51,804 bases of DNA from CAZCDS01 sp964497585 (GCA_964497585.1 CAZCDS010000046.1:1-51804); one strand, 5' to 3'. Positions 1-9,094 are shown, counted from the stretch's first letter. Numbers and translations: made by a program. The notes: a model not told the origin generated them from the sequence alone.

Positions 1-160
1 CCTTTCTCTCCTGGCCCAACCCAACTGTCCGGAGCCGACAGGCACGTCAAGATCAATGATGGTCGAATGTCAACGTCCCAAACTCTCCTCTAAAATGATC
101 CCATCTCGATTCCCATTTTCGCTGACGTTGCACATCGTTCGGCATAGTATCCTTCATACC

Positions 161-1147
161 TCACTTGCCGATGGTTTGAGCGACCTCCAGCAGGCTGGGA
201 TCAATGCGTAGGCCCAGCTTTTTGGCAATGGTTAGATTAACGATCCACCGCAATTTCTTGTTTGTGGTGATCGGTATGTCCGAAGGAGGTGTTCCACCCA
301 GGATTTTCAGGGCCGTCCGGGCCGCCCAGACCCCTTGTTCGGCTGCGGATTGGACCAACCCAAGGAAAGCGTACCGAGCCTCGGCTTCGAGCATGGCGCC
401 GGTAGGAATCCGGGTGTTCTTAACCATAAAGTCTACGGTCGATTGCTTATCCCAATTCTTGATTGCCGCCGTATTGTAGATCAGCAAGACGTCAACTTCC
501 TGTTGGATGCGCGGAAAGGCTTTGACAAACTCCTCAAAGGTCTTGACATAGTACTCCTTCAATCTTCCGTGGAAGAACTTCTTGTTGTAAATGGCACCCA
601 CTTTTCTTCCCGTGTGGGAATCGCCCGAAACGTAGCCGAGCCTCTTCCCGTTGGTATACTGTTTGAGTTCGTCGAACAGTTCAACCGCAAAGGTCGCTTC
701 CACCATTCCTGTTGCATTTTTGTATGGATACCCATATACAGACGCATCCAAATTGACGCCGCAAAACACAAAAGGTAGCTTGGCGTTTTTGAAGTAAGGC
801 ATGACCAAAAACTTCGACGCATTGTCGTCTGAAGCTATGACAACATCCGGTTTGAATTCCTCAATGACGGCTTTGGCTTTGAGGGCCGCCTTCTTGATCA
901 ATGCGGGAGGTGTGTTCCGCTTGGTGTCCATGTACACTGTCTTCAGCTCAACTCCGCTTCCTGTAAGGGCCCACTTGATTCCTTTCGCAATGCCGTCACT
1001 CCATTCATAGCCCTTGTGATAGGAGTCAACGTGAAGAATCTTCTTGCCCTTGAACCTTCCCTCGGAGCAATCTCCTGTTGCTGCTGTGGACAGGAAGGAT
1101 ACACAAATAAGGAGAAAAAGGGCTTTCAGTAGTATTCGACTCGACAT
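161..1147 (-). CDS. ABC-type periplasmic substrate-binding protein
   Basis: 328-aa exported protein. Residues 1-25 form a signal peptide (basic start, hydrophobic core with LFLLICVSFLS). The mature part has the two-lobed layout of the ABC_sub_bind family (PF04392): KILHVDSYHKGYEW near the start, 'KPDVVIASDDNASK' in lobe 1, and 'GYVSGDSHTGRK' opening lobe 2. It would bind a small solute in the periplasm; the ligand cannot be read from sequence. Proteins of this family also serve as sensor inputs. The ATG is preceded by a good AGGAGGT site at 1157-1163 (complement). No permease or ATPase gene is visible, although the gene runs toward the left edge and partners could lie outside. An IS1380-type pseudogene lies immediately upstream, so the native promoter may have been displaced. 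Confidence 0.8.
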   Translation of the reverse strand: MSSRILLKALFLLICVSFLSTAATGDCSEGRFKGKKILHVDSYHKGYEWSDGIAKGIKWALTGSGVELKTVYMDTKRNTPPALIKKAALKAKAVIEEFKPDVVIASDDNASKFLVMPYFKNAKLPFVFCGVNLDASVYGYPYKNATGMVEATFAVELFDELKQYTNGKRLGYVSGDSHTGRKVGAIYNKKFFHGRLKEYYVKTFEEFVKAFPRIQQEVDVLLIYNTAAIKNWDKQSTVDFMVKNTRIPTGAMLEAEARYAFLGLVQSAAEQGVWAARTALKILGGTPPSDIPITTNKKLRWIVNLTIAKKLGLRIDPSLLEVAQTIGK

Positions 1148-2715
1148 TTAGGATACCTCCTCTTGAATATCCGGTTGACTGAATGATCTATAACAGTTCT
1201 CAACCGGAATTATTCCACGATCGCCCGAATGACGGTCCTTTTGGACCAAGAACCAGACGTCCGACGGATTTTGATCCCCGAATGGAGTCGCTGCGCTTCC
1301 GTATGTCGCCCGGCGACCCGAATCCCCACCTTTTGACCAGATCAGCGCCTCTTTTCCCGGAATTTGAACATACCACTCGCTCGGTTCCCCGGTCAAACGC
1401 AATCTTGGGCGTGGGCCTTCACCCAAACACTGCCCCATAGTGATGAACGCTGACGCCACATGCAGTTGCCACTTCCGACCATGATACGCGACTTTCGCCC
1501 CGACCTTGATCAAACGCTTGATGAGCCATTCCATCGACCGCTTGATTTCCTCGCCCGAAAGGTAGAATCGCCGAAGCATGTGTAGGAGGTTGTAGGCCGG
1601 CACTCCCATGAGTAACCGGCCTGGTTGGCAGCGAAGCGACGGCAGCTCGTCTTGTCCCAGCGTAGGGTGTTCTTCCCCTCTTTGATCCGGTTCTCCACGT
1701 CTCCGCGCCCGTTGTACACCTTGACCACCTTTGCCACAGGCAGCCTGGAATTGGTCACGATGAAGCCTATCCTTGGGAAGAGTTCTCCGTCGTGCCACTC
1801 GATCTTGGCGACCACTCTGCGTTCTCTGTCCCAGGTCTGTGCCCGGTCCCGCAGGTCAACCAGCCTGATCTGAATCCCGCTCTTGGGAGGCCGTCCCATG
1901 GGACGCGTCAGGTACGGGTCAAGTAGCCTGTTCAGGACCGCATTGGCTGGGGGTATGATGAAGTACGTGACCTGTTCTCCTTCGCAATATTCGTACACCG
2001 CTGGATCGGCAAAGGCCCCGTCACCCCGTAGCCAGAAGAGAACGAACCGTGAGCGATACCGCCGGACAATCGGATCGAGAAATTCCAGAATGCCGTCGGC
2101 CGAGTGAACGTTGCCCGGTCTGAGCTTCACCCCCGGGCAGTCCCCGTCGCTGGTGAACGCGAACAGAGGGTGAAAGCAGTTCTTCCCAAAATGACCGTTG
2201 AAAGCCACTTTCTCCTGCTTGCCGTGCGCGGGGTCTTCCATGGAATTAACGTCCACGATCAGACGCCGCTTCTTCTTTCTCCTCATGAGCGTGTCATTGG
2301 ACCTCATGAGTGAATCTTCCAGAGCCTGCAACCCGGCCTCAGTCCCCAAAACCTCATTCTCAAGCCTCGATAGCCTCCACTGACCTGCCCCGGCCTCGTC
2401 TCCCTTGCCTATGGCGAGCCGAAGGGCAGGATCGATCCGTAGCAAATCAGCATCATTCCAGTCCTCATACCCTGCCGCCATCTGATAGATCCTCTGGCGA
2501 GTCATTTGAAGCAGAGAGTGCTTGCTGTGAACCCAGGACCTGGAATCCTCCAGCTCACTCCCGATTGGACCCAAGATGCCGAAACGCTCGTCCATCTCTC
2601 TCAGCAACAGCAAACCCGTGTCCGAGGTGATCTTGGCTCCCTGAAAATCTATCATGATGTGTCGGTCGAATTCTGGGCTACTTGTCTCTTTCTGCTCTTC
2701 ACCACTCCCGTGCAT
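1148..2715 (-). pseudogene. IS1380-family transposase, frameshifted
   Basis: DDE transposase of the IS1380 type. The first frame starts at ATG 2715 (GAGGG 8 bases upstream) and contains 'DSGLLLLRE'-like residues ('TSDTGLLLLREMDERFG'), the central 'RGDGAFADPAVYEYCE' acidic motif and the catalytic Glu region 'GRGDVENRIKEGK'. The reading frame breaks at about 1617-1621: 'RRFAANQA' continues in the next frame as 'RLLMGVPAYNLLHMLRRF' and 'GRKWQLHVASAF', the usual C-terminus. One missing base in a C/G run would explain this. The second frame has no stop until 1148, next to the downstream gene's ribosome binding site. Terminal inverted repeats and target duplication could not be identified by eye, so the element's ends are uncertain. 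It is either an inactivated copy or an assembly error; programmed frameshifting is not typical of this family. Confidence 0.82.
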
Positions 2716-3067
2716 CCGATTTCCCTCAACTTCTCTTGATTCTCGGCACCATATGAGATGCTTGACCCGAAAAACATACTTTTCTTTGTCTATCTGCGGA
2801 ATTATCCGGGTTACATCGTTATACAAGGTGACACCATTCAGATTGTGCTTGACCGGCCTGCCTGCGGTGGAGTACGCTCCGTGACAGGAAAAATTGTGCT
2901 CTTACACCAACGTAACGACTGTTTTGCCTCTATCAGATCTTGTAGCGGGAACTCATACGGCCTTTTGGGGTCGGTGGAAGCAACCTCTTGCCGTTCAGCG
3001 ACCCGCACAACCTCCGAAACGGCAAAGCCGCCCCAGAATTCAGCCAGAGAGAGGAAGGCTGTAGGCC

Positions 3068-3916
3068 ATGCGTACCGTCATCGCTTCAGCAATGTTAGTA
3101 CTCGCTTTGATCACAGTTACGGGATGGCTGAGTCCGCGTGCGGTTCAAGCCAAAGAGGATCCGAGAGAAAGGGTACAAGTCACAAGAGAGCGAATTACCA
3201 CACAAAAAGATATTCCACTGTACGCGTACAAGATCATCAAGAAGTACCCTCATCCTACAACATCCTATACGGAAGGCTTGGCCATGAGTGGAGGCCACCT
3301 ATACGAAGGCACCGGCTTATTCACTCAGTCCAAATTGATTAAGCGCAGTCTTGAAACCGGGGACATCTTGAAACAAAAGGTCTTGGCTTCACGGTACTTC
3401 GGTGAAGGAATAACCGTACTCGGCAAGGAAATTTTTCAACTGACCTATCTGTCAAACAGGGGCTTTGTATATGATAAAAACAGTCTCGCATTGAAACGCG
3501 AATTTCAATATCCTGCCCAGGGATGGGGTCTGACAACCGACGGCAAAGACCTGATCATGAGCGATGGATCCTCGGCCTTGATCTTCCTGGATCCCGCGAC
3601 ATTCAAGGTAACGCACTACATCATTGTCGCCGATAGCATCGGCCGGGTAGGCTTTCTCAACGAACTTGAATTTGTCGATGGCTCGATTTATGCCAACGTG
3701 TGGCAGACAAACTTCATCGCGAAAATATCAGCCGAATCCGGAAAAATAATTGGGTGGATCGATCTGACGGGCCTCAATCCCGACCCAGCGAAGCTCAAGT
3801 ATCCTTATGTTCTCAATGGCATTGCATATAACAAGAAGACAGACCGCCTCCTGGTAACCGGGAAATGCTGGCCCGAGATATATGAAATTCAGCTAGTTCT
3901 CGTGAAGGATAGATGA
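3068..3916 (+). CDS. Glutaminyl-peptide cyclotransferase (plant/bacterial type)
   Basis: 282-aa protein with an N-terminal signal peptide (residues 1-28, ending near VQA-KE). It matches the beta-propeller glutamine cyclotransferase family (Glu_cyclase_2, PF05096): 'PHPTTSYTEGLAMSGGHLYEGTGL' region at about residues 60-83, 'GITVLGKEIFQLTYLSNRGFVYD', 'GWGLTTDGKDLIMSDGS', and 'LNELEFVDGSIYANVWQT'. The enzyme cyclises N-terminal glutamine of peptides to pyroglutamate, here in the periplasm. The length agrees with secreted bacterial homologs. The start at 3068 follows a GAGAGGAAGG stretch. The neighbours are an IS remnant and an unrelated small gene, so it looks monocistronic. The family assignment is strong; the physiological substrate is unknown. 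Confidence 0.88.
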   Translation: MRTVIASAMLVLALITVTGWLSPRAVQAKEDPRERVQVTRERITTQKDIPLYAYKIIKKYPHPTTSYTEGLAMSGGHLYEGTGLFTQSKLIKRSLETGDILKQKVLASRYFGEGITVLGKEIFQLTYLSNRGFVYDKNSLALKREFQYPAQGWGLTTDGKDLIMSDGSSALIFLDPATFKVTHYIIVADSIGRVGFLNELEFVDGSIYANVWQTNFIAKISAESGKIIGWIDLTGLNPDPAKLKYPYVLNGIAYNKKTDRLLVTGKCWPEIYEIQLVLVKDR

Positions 3917-4218
3917 GCCGGACCCGTCTCGCGTGCTTGTATAAATGAACCTTCAAACGAGAAGAATGCTCCGTCACCCCTCCCCTCTGCTAGAGGGATA
4001 GGGACAGGCTGAGGGCCGCCTTCAATTGGAGAGCGCCCGGCACTTGTTTGATCGCACGTTGGTCGTGCGATAGCGGACACCTGCCAATCGCCACGACTAC
4101 GGCAGAGAATATGACCTTAAATCAACTTGCTATGCTTAGGATCGCCAAAGCATCTTTGCTTATGTGGTTAGGTGGATAATTTTGTAATCTTTTACTCCAC
4201 CTTCTAGGCGGACTGTGG
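3917..4218. other. Gene-free spacer with degenerate hairpin repeat
   Basis: No coding potential recognised. Around 3974-4016 there is a degenerate copy of the widespread intergenic C-rich/G-rich repeat type (CCTCTGCTAGAGG core, flanked by CCCTCC and GCTGAGGG). A perfect hairpin follows at 4051-4071. Confidence 0.45.
4051..4071. terminator. Perfect 8-bp hairpin, terminator-like without T-run
   Basis: ATCGCACG (4051-4058), loop TTGGT, CGTGCGAT (4064-4071). The stem is perfect. It lies about 135 bases after the glutaminyl cyclase stop, but no T-tract follows on either strand. It could be an mRNA 3' end stabiliser or a Rho-dependent context. Confidence 0.4.
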
Positions 4219-4248
4219 TATAATCGCCGGCAGCATCGGTCAAGGAGG
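4217..4248 (+). promoter_or_regulatory. Extended -10 promoter and ribosome binding site for the 56-aa gene
   Basis: TGTGG followed by a perfect TATAAT at 4219-4224, i.e. an extended -10 (TGnTATAAT, TG at 4216-4217). No good -35 lies 16-18 bases upstream. Predicted start of transcription is about 4231. AAGGAGGA at 4241-4248 sits 5 bases before ATG 4254. Confidence 0.6.
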
Positions 4249-4253
4249 AACGT

Positions 4254-4424
4254 ATGTCCGAAAAAGAGCAGATCGCAAAGAAGGTCCTTCGGGATCTCTG
4301 TTCCGGAATGGAAGATACCGACCTCATGGAAAAGTACGAACTCTCCTATCTGGAGTTGCGTGGACTCTACCAGGAACTGTTCCGAGCGGGGTTGCTCCTG
4401 CACCCGGAGCACGCGGAGAGTTGA
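4254..4424 (+). CDS. 56-aa stand-alone 'DLxxGMxDxxLMxKY' module protein
   Basis: Small protein read directly from the sequence: it begins MSEKEQIAKKVLRDL and continues CSGMEDTDLMEKYELSYLEL, then RGLYQELFRAGLL, ending HPEHAES. It is predicted almost all alpha-helical and resembles a compact helix-turn-helix. The same module forms the N-terminus of two larger proteins in this window (41779-42432 and 42503-43081), with shared positions (R/K)DL..G(M/L).D...M.KY......L..L.....AG. A near-ideal promoter and Shine-Dalgarno site support expression. The function is unknown; a nucleic-acid- or protein-binding role is inference from the helical pattern and from the domains it is fused to elsewhere. Confidence 0.75.
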   Translation: MSEKEQIAKKVLRDLCSGMEDTDLMEKYELSYLELRGLYQELFRAGLLLHPEHAES

Positions 4425-4447
4425 CCGGTGGCGCGGCGCGGGAAAAG

Positions 4448-4576
4448 GTGACACTGGAAGCCAGAATAACCGGAATTACCTTCGAGAGAAGTCTCATCGC
4501 CCCTTCAATCACGAGAATCTTCATAGGCGCAAATGAGATTTTCGGCTGTACGCGAGAAAACAGCGCCGAGCAGTAA
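4448..4576 (+). CDS. Possible 42-aa peptide (GTG start), weak
   Basis: Open frame of 43 codons beginning GTG ACA CTG GAA and ending CGC GCC GAG CAG TAA, 23 bases after the 56-aa gene and so possibly co-transcribed. The peptide contains 'TFERSLIAPSITRIFIGANE' and a single Cys in 'IFGCTRENSAEQ'. The ribosome binding site is poor (CGCGGGA). It is noted because the next gene is ScmC-like, and that family is associated with peptide-modification cassettes. I have no direct evidence that this is a precursor, and it may be non-coding. Confidence 0.2.
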   Translation: MTLEARITGITFERSLIAPSITRIFIGANEIFGCTRENSAEQ

Positions 4577-4750
4577 AAGAGGCTGTCTGCGCGCCGGCCG
4601 TTCCGCTCGTGTCACGCACTACTCCCACGACAAGAGAACGTGTACCACGAGCGAGCAAACCCGAGAGCATCTTCAAACCACAATTCCGGATCAAACGAAA
4701 TCGGCTCAACCTGGGTTGCAAAAAGCCCCTCGCCTGTAAACTCTTGCCAG

Positions 4751-4759
4751 TGGTATACT
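4751..4759 (+). promoter_or_regulatory. Extended -10 promoter upstream of the HprK-like gene
   Basis: TGGTATACT with TATACT at 4754-4759 and an upstream TG. The predicted transcription start is near 4766, about 32 bases before ATG 4798. This favours 4798 over the upstream in-frame start at 4609. Confidence 0.4.
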
Positions 4760-4797
4760 TTGTTTTGGTAGGACGGCAAACTATCGGAACGCGGTCA

Positions 4798-5751
4798 ATG
4801 GAAGATTCGTCCGTCACAACCGGATACGGGATGAATCTCGGGAACGGTCTTGCCTGGTCCCTCATGGCAACGAAGGATACGGACGCCTGGCTAAGAGAAT
4901 TCTCATCTATCCTGGAACTGCGCTCAGGCATCCATGAGTCGTTTCCCGTGTGCCGATTCGTCCGCGCGAAAAGGGGATTCGACCGCCCACGTGCAGCAGG
5001 CAACCTCCCTGCCGCGGGCGTATCCCAGGAGCTGGTCAGGGCAGGCTGGACGTATTGTGACCTTATCTCCATTCGGGTCTGGTCGCATCCTTATTCGCAG
5101 GAGGTCATGTGCGAACTGGGCGGCCCGGGAGACCGCACCCGTGAGATCCTCATGATGCGTGATGCTCTCTTTGTGGTGCACCGCCAACTCGTGCGATGCG
5201 GAGGTCTGCCGCTCCATGCGGCTCTCGTGGAGAAATCAGGGATGGGCTTGGCAATCGCGGGCCCCGGCGGCATGGGTAAATCAACGTTGTGCAACAATCT
5301 TCCTTCGCCGTGGAACGTCCTGTGTGACGACGAATCTCTGATCGTACGGGATGAGTCGGAAGGGTGGCTTGCCCACCCGGCTCCAACATGGAGTGACCGC
5401 CTGAGCGGGCGATCCCAAGAAACGTGGAATATCCATCGGAACGTTCCTCTCGGTGCGGTTTTCTTTCTCGAACGTGCCGACTCCGAAGAGGTTGTACCCC
5501 TTGCCCCTGCGGACGCTGCTGCCAGGATTAATCTGTCGGCAAGCCAGGTCTATCGCAGGAACCTGTGGGATCTCAACCCTTCCATCAGACGAGTACTCCG
5601 TCGGCAACTCTTTAGTAACGCTTGCGACATGGCAGGCAAAGTGCCCGCATTTGTCCTGAGATCCTCTCGCTTCGGAAAACCGTGGGAGCCGATCGAAGAA
5701 GTCCTCGAACATGTGAAAACTGTTTACCGGACAGCGCGTCCAGCCGGGTAA
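4798..5751 (+). CDS. HPr-kinase-like P-loop protein (ScmC-like)
   Basis: 317 aa from ATG 4798. Residues 155-163 form a Walker A motif (GPGGMGKST), followed by an acidic CDDES segment at about 176-180. 'GGLPLHAALVEKSGMGLAIA' sits just before the P-loop. This order is typical of HprK-related kinases, and the overall pattern recalls the ScmC family of the SynChlorMet radical SAM cassette. The family's enzymatic role is not established; a phosphotransferase or ATPase acting on a peptide or small protein is the usual inference. The expected cassette partners (two PqqE-like radical SAM proteins and a PqqD homolog) are absent here, so it is an orphan. The downstream genes are surface-polysaccharide genes in the same direction. 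The longer in-frame start at 4609 gives an Arg-rich, unlikely N-terminus. A generic HprK-related protein is the main alternative. Confidence 0.6.
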   Translation: MEDSSVTTGYGMNLGNGLAWSLMATKDTDAWLREFSSILELRSGIHESFPVCRFVRAKRGFDRPRAAGNLPAAGVSQELVRAGWTYCDLISIRVWSHPYSQEVMCELGGPGDRTREILMMRDALFVVHRQLVRCGGLPLHAALVEKSGMGLAIAGPGGMGKSTLCNNLPSPWNVLCDDESLIVRDESEGWLAHPAPTWSDRLSGRSQETWNIHRNVPLGAVFFLERADSEEVVPLAPADAAARINLSASQVYRRNLWDLNPSIRRVLRRQLFSNACDMAGKVPAFVLRSSRFGKPWEPIEEVLEHVKTVYRTARPAG

Positions 5752-6058
5752 TACCGACTTGACTCCGGACCGGCGCGTTTCATCTGGGCACCGCGAGCAA
5801 AGTCCAACGTACACTCATGTTCCTTGGACTCCCCAGGGAGGGGCGATACCTCATGACTTTTCAGGGAGATGTTTGTGTGGTATACGCAGAAAACCGGTAG
5901 TGCGACTTTTCCAGCTTTTCCCGCGCATAGGCGCGTGAGGAAGGAGTGTTCGGTAAAGTCTCATGGGGGCTCCTTCATGCCTCGCTGATGACTCGCCGGA
6001 TTGTGGGGAGAGGGTACGCCAATCTTCCCTCACAGCAGACAACTGACGAACGGTGAAT
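5752..6058. other. Intergenic spacer
   Basis: About 300 bases with no recognised gene. A TGTGTGGTATACG sequence near 5874-5885 resembles an extended -10 and could start the dehydrogenase-glycosyltransferase transcript, leaving a leader of about 165 bases. No hairpin of note was seen. Confidence 0.3.
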
Positions 6059-7480
6059 ATGAGACAATCCGAAGTATCCATAGTCGGGCTTGGCAGAGTG
6101 GGCGCACCCATGGCTGCCTGTTTTGCTTCTAAGGGCCATCGAGTCGTAGGAGTGGACGTAAACGAGGAGGCAGTGCGGCTGACGAATCAGGGTGTCGCGT
6201 GCGTTGCAGAGCCCGGTCTGGATCGTCTTCTTTCAGATCATGGCAAATTTGTGAGCGCGACGTGTGAGTGCGAAGATGCAGTCATGGACTCGGACATAAC
6301 CTTTGTGATCGTGCCCACTCCTACGGATACTCAAACCGGCGGATTTTCAAACGGCGTCGTTCTGGAGGCCGCCGTTCGCATAGGAACCGCGCTCGGCCGC
6401 AAAGACTCATATCACCTGGTAGCAGTTACCAGCACCGTCTTGCCCGGGTCGATGGAGAATCAAGTGATCCCCATCCTGGAGGAGCGATCGGGCAAAGTGT
6501 GCGGTCGTGATTTCGGGGTTTGCTACAATCCCGTGTTCGTTGCCCTGGGCTCGGTCGTCTCGGACATCCTGAGACCGGACTTCGTCCTTATCGGCGAGAG
6601 CGACCCCCGCTCCGGAGACTGCCTGGAGGCCTTTTACGACACGATCTGCCACAATGATCCTCCCAAGGCGCGCATGAACCTGGTAAGCGCTGAGGTGACC
6701 AAAATAACCGTGAACGCCTTTGTGACGACCAAGATCTCCTATGCCAACATGTTGGCCGAAATCTGCGAACGCCTCCCTGGTGCTGATGCCGGGGCAGTGA
6801 CCGAGGCCCTGGGACTTGATACGCGCATTGGAGGCAAGTATCTGCAAGCCGCCACAGGGTACGGCGGCCCCTGTTTTCCCAGAGACAACAAGGCGTTCGC
6901 GTCGGTTGCGGATGCACTGGGAGCAGACGCTGCGATCGCGCGAGCCACGGACACAATTAACCAACGACAGCACGGGCGACTGATAGACTTACTGATGAGT
7001 AATCTCGGCCAAGGAAGTGTCGTGGGGATTCTCGGGCTCGCGTATAAGACCGGGACCCCGGAAATTGATGAATCCCCGGGCATGGCCCTTGCCGCAGACC
7101 TGGCCGACAGAGGGGTTGACCTGGTGCTCTACGATCCGCTCGCTCTGGACAATGTTCGGATGCACCTCGGCGACAAAGCCACCTTTGCGGACTCCCCGAA
7201 GGAGTGCGCTCAAAAGGCCGACGCTCTGGTCATTATGCTTCCTTGCCCCGAATTCCGAGTTCTGGAGCCGCAGGACCTTGTTCGCTCCCGCCGCGGCCGC
7301 GCAGTACTGATAGACTGCTGGAGAATCCTTCCATCGGATCGTTTCGGCGAAGTCTGCGCGTACATCACCATCGGGCTCGGCCCCGACGGAAAAGTCCGGG
7401 GAGATCTCTCCAGCCGAACCCCTCGGAGACCAGACCACAAGGGCGTGCCGCAGCCGAAACCGAAGATCGCTGCTCAATGA
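6059..7480 (+). CDS. Nucleotide-sugar dehydrogenase (UDP-glucose/GDP-mannose family)
   Basis: 473 aa from ATG 6059 (GTG 6053 is two codons upstream and also possible). The N-terminal Rossmann motif 'SIVGLGRVGAPMA' lies at residues 6-18. 'TSTVLPGSMENQV', the central helix with 'KITVNAFVTTKISYANMLAE', and the catalytic segment 'GYGGPCFPRDN' with Cys at about residue 272 follow. The C-terminal domain has 'VGILGLAYKTGTPEIDESP'. These enzymes oxidise a UDP- or GDP-hexose to the uronic acid with two NAD+, feeding exopolysaccharide or capsule synthesis. The exact substrate cannot be told. The stop codon overlaps the start of the following glycosyltransferase (ATGA), so the two are translationally coupled. 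The tail after residue 440 is Pro/Arg-rich. Confidence 0.9.
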   Translation: MRQSEVSIVGLGRVGAPMAACFASKGHRVVGVDVNEEAVRLTNQGVACVAEPGLDRLLSDHGKFVSATCECEDAVMDSDITFVIVPTPTDTQTGGFSNGVVLEAAVRIGTALGRKDSYHLVAVTSTVLPGSMENQVIPILEERSGKVCGRDFGVCYNPVFVALGSVVSDILRPDFVLIGESDPRSGDCLEAFYDTICHNDPPKARMNLVSAEVTKITVNAFVTTKISYANMLAEICERLPGADAGAVTEALGLDTRIGGKYLQAATGYGGPCFPRDNKAFASVADALGADAAIARATDTINQRQHGRLIDLLMSNLGQGSVVGILGLAYKTGTPEIDESPGMALAADLADRGVDLVLYDPLALDNVRMHLGDKATFADSPKECAQKADALVIMLPCPEFRVLEPQDLVRSRRGRAVLIDCWRILPSDRFGEVCAYITIGLGPDGKVRGDLSSRTPRRPDHKGVPQPKPKIAAQ

Positions 7481-8256
7481 AGGAGAGCCCACCGATTATC
7501 TCCATCATCACTCCCGTCCTGAACGCCGTCCATACTCTGCGCGACTGCATGGAAAGCGTCCTGAATCAGGACTCGCCTTCCGAGCACATCATCATAGACG
7601 GAGGCTCCACGGACGGGAGTCTCGATGTCATTGCGGAATACGCTTCCCGGTTGGGAAGGGTCGTATCAGAACCGGACAAGAACAACTGTGACGCGATGAA
7701 CAAGGGCATAGCAATAGCCCGGGGTGACGTCGTGGGAATTCTCAACGCAGACGATTTCTATGCGCATGAGCGCGTCCTGTCGAAGGTCGTACGGACCTTC
7801 GAGACCTGCGATACTGATTCATGCTACGGCGATCTACAGTACGTGGATAGAAGGAATCCACACAGGATAATCCGCTATTGGAGGTCGCGCCCTTACGATC
7901 CCAGGCTGCTCTACCGGGGCTGGATGCCCCCGCATCCAACGCTCTTTGTCCGACGCAGCGTATACGAGCGCTGTGGAATGTTTCGCTTGGATCAGGCTTC
8001 CGCCGGCGACTACGAGTTGATGCTGCGGTTCTTCCTCAAACACGGAATAAGTGCAGTTTACATCCCGGAGGTCCTGGTCAATATGAGGGTGGGCGGCGCG
8101 AGCAGTGCGTCGCTGAAGAACCGACTGAAGGGCCACCTGAAGGACTGGCGGGCATGGAAAATCAACGGACTGACCCCCAGACCGTGGACCCTGATCCTCA
8201 AACCGTTGTCAAAGATCGGACAGTACGTGTTCAAAGACGTGTCGAAAGGTGGGTAA
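7477..8256 (+). CDS. Family 2 glycosyltransferase
   Basis: 259 aa. GT-A fold signatures: 'ISIITPVLNAVHTLRDCMES' at residues 7-26, 'IIIDGGSTDGS' at about 38-48, the metal-binding NADD at about 90-93, and 'SAGDYELMLRF' (catalytic-base ED-like region) at about 177-187. There are no membrane segments. It would add a sugar to a growing glycan on the cytoplasmic side of the membrane. ATG 7477 overlaps the TGA of the nucleotide-sugar dehydrogenase gene. The pair is likely part of a larger polysaccharide locus, of which the decayed genes at 8360-9350 are the remainder. The fold is confident; donor and acceptor are unknown. Confidence 0.88.
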   Translation: MKESPPIISIITPVLNAVHTLRDCMESVLNQDSPSEHIIIDGGSTDGSLDVIAEYASRLGRVVSEPDKNNCDAMNKGIAIARGDVVGILNADDFYAHERVLSKVVRTFETCDTDSCYGDLQYVDRRNPHRIIRYWRSRPYDPRLLYRGWMPPHPTLFVRRSVYERCGMFRLDQASAGDYELMLRFFLKHGISAVYIPEVLVNMRVGGASSASLKNRLKGHLKDWRAWKINGLTPRPWTLILKPLSKIGQYVFKDVSKGG

Positions 8257-8359
8257 TCGATCAGGACGGATCGATATCAAGTAGCATGAAATCATTCTTC
8301 CCCATCGGCCTCTTGTCGAAGAGGAGTTTCATGTAGGAAAGGTCAATGCCGGGGCTCGA

Positions 8360-9094
8360 TCACATCGTCATCTCTGCCGGAATGATGCTCTGAGACCGCC
8401 CGGAGACTGACGGGACCCCGATCAGCGTCGCCGGGAGATGCTCCCCCGCGTGACCCCACTTACTCCCATTGTATTTAACGGTCCCCATAGTCAGTCGCAA
8501 CCAGGCTATATGCCGCATGAGTCGGACCTGTGTGAGGTATGGGATTCCTGCCTCGGTCAGGCGGCGATACATGAGTTCACCCCCGGCGCCGGCTTGCCAA
8601 CCGTAACCGGGAGCGCGCTCGATGTGGTAGATGCGCATCGGCTCTTCGAGTACCTGTTCTCGGATGCCGGCCAAGTGGGCCGCATGGCACAGCAAGCTGT
8701 CCAAGCGCATGCAGTACCCTTCAAATTCCGCATGCCCGTGCAAAGAAAACCAATCCTCCCGCGCCATTAGAGTGAAGTCACCGCCCGCGTTGGTGTGAAG
8801 TCTTTTGCAGCCAAGCCAGCCGATCAGAATAGGCCGGCTAAGGGGTCTGATCAGATAACACAGAATCAACTGCCCGAGGCGTCTGAAGACGCCTCCAGGC
8901 AGTTTGGGCAAATTGTCGCGATTCAGATAGCGCTTCCCTTTTGCCAGGAGCGTTTCGCCGGTACTATCGTCACTGCCTCGACCAAGTACTCCCTGACAGG
9001 GACTCTCGCTGGTCCCGTCTCTCCCGTGAATCCTCAACATGTTCTCGGAGCAGTATCTGAGGTGTTCCCGCTCAGGCTCGTCCAAGCTCCACAA
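8360..9094 (-). pseudogene. Glycosyltransferase-like C-terminal region, probably a gene remnant
   Basis: Frame of 244 codons beginning with TTG and preceded at once by an in-frame TGA. The part from about residue 95 is well conserved in character: 'LHTNAGGDFTLMAREDWFSL', then 'EGYCMRLDSLLCHAAHLAGI' and 'EPMRIYHIERAPGYGW'. This motif series I know from the C-terminal part of large glycosyltransferases/polysaccharide proteins. The first 60 residues do not look like the rest of that family. The reading frame upstream belongs to a methyltransferase-like fragment (9072-9350) interrupted by stops and frameshifts. I read it as a decayed gene on the opposite strand from the other sugar genes; a shortened functional protein cannot be excluded. 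Confidence 0.5.

Noticed and set aside
2758..3342. Plus-strand 194-codon open frame
   Set aside because: Overlaps the start of the glutaminyl cyclase in another frame, is Ser/Arg-rich and has no ribosome binding site.
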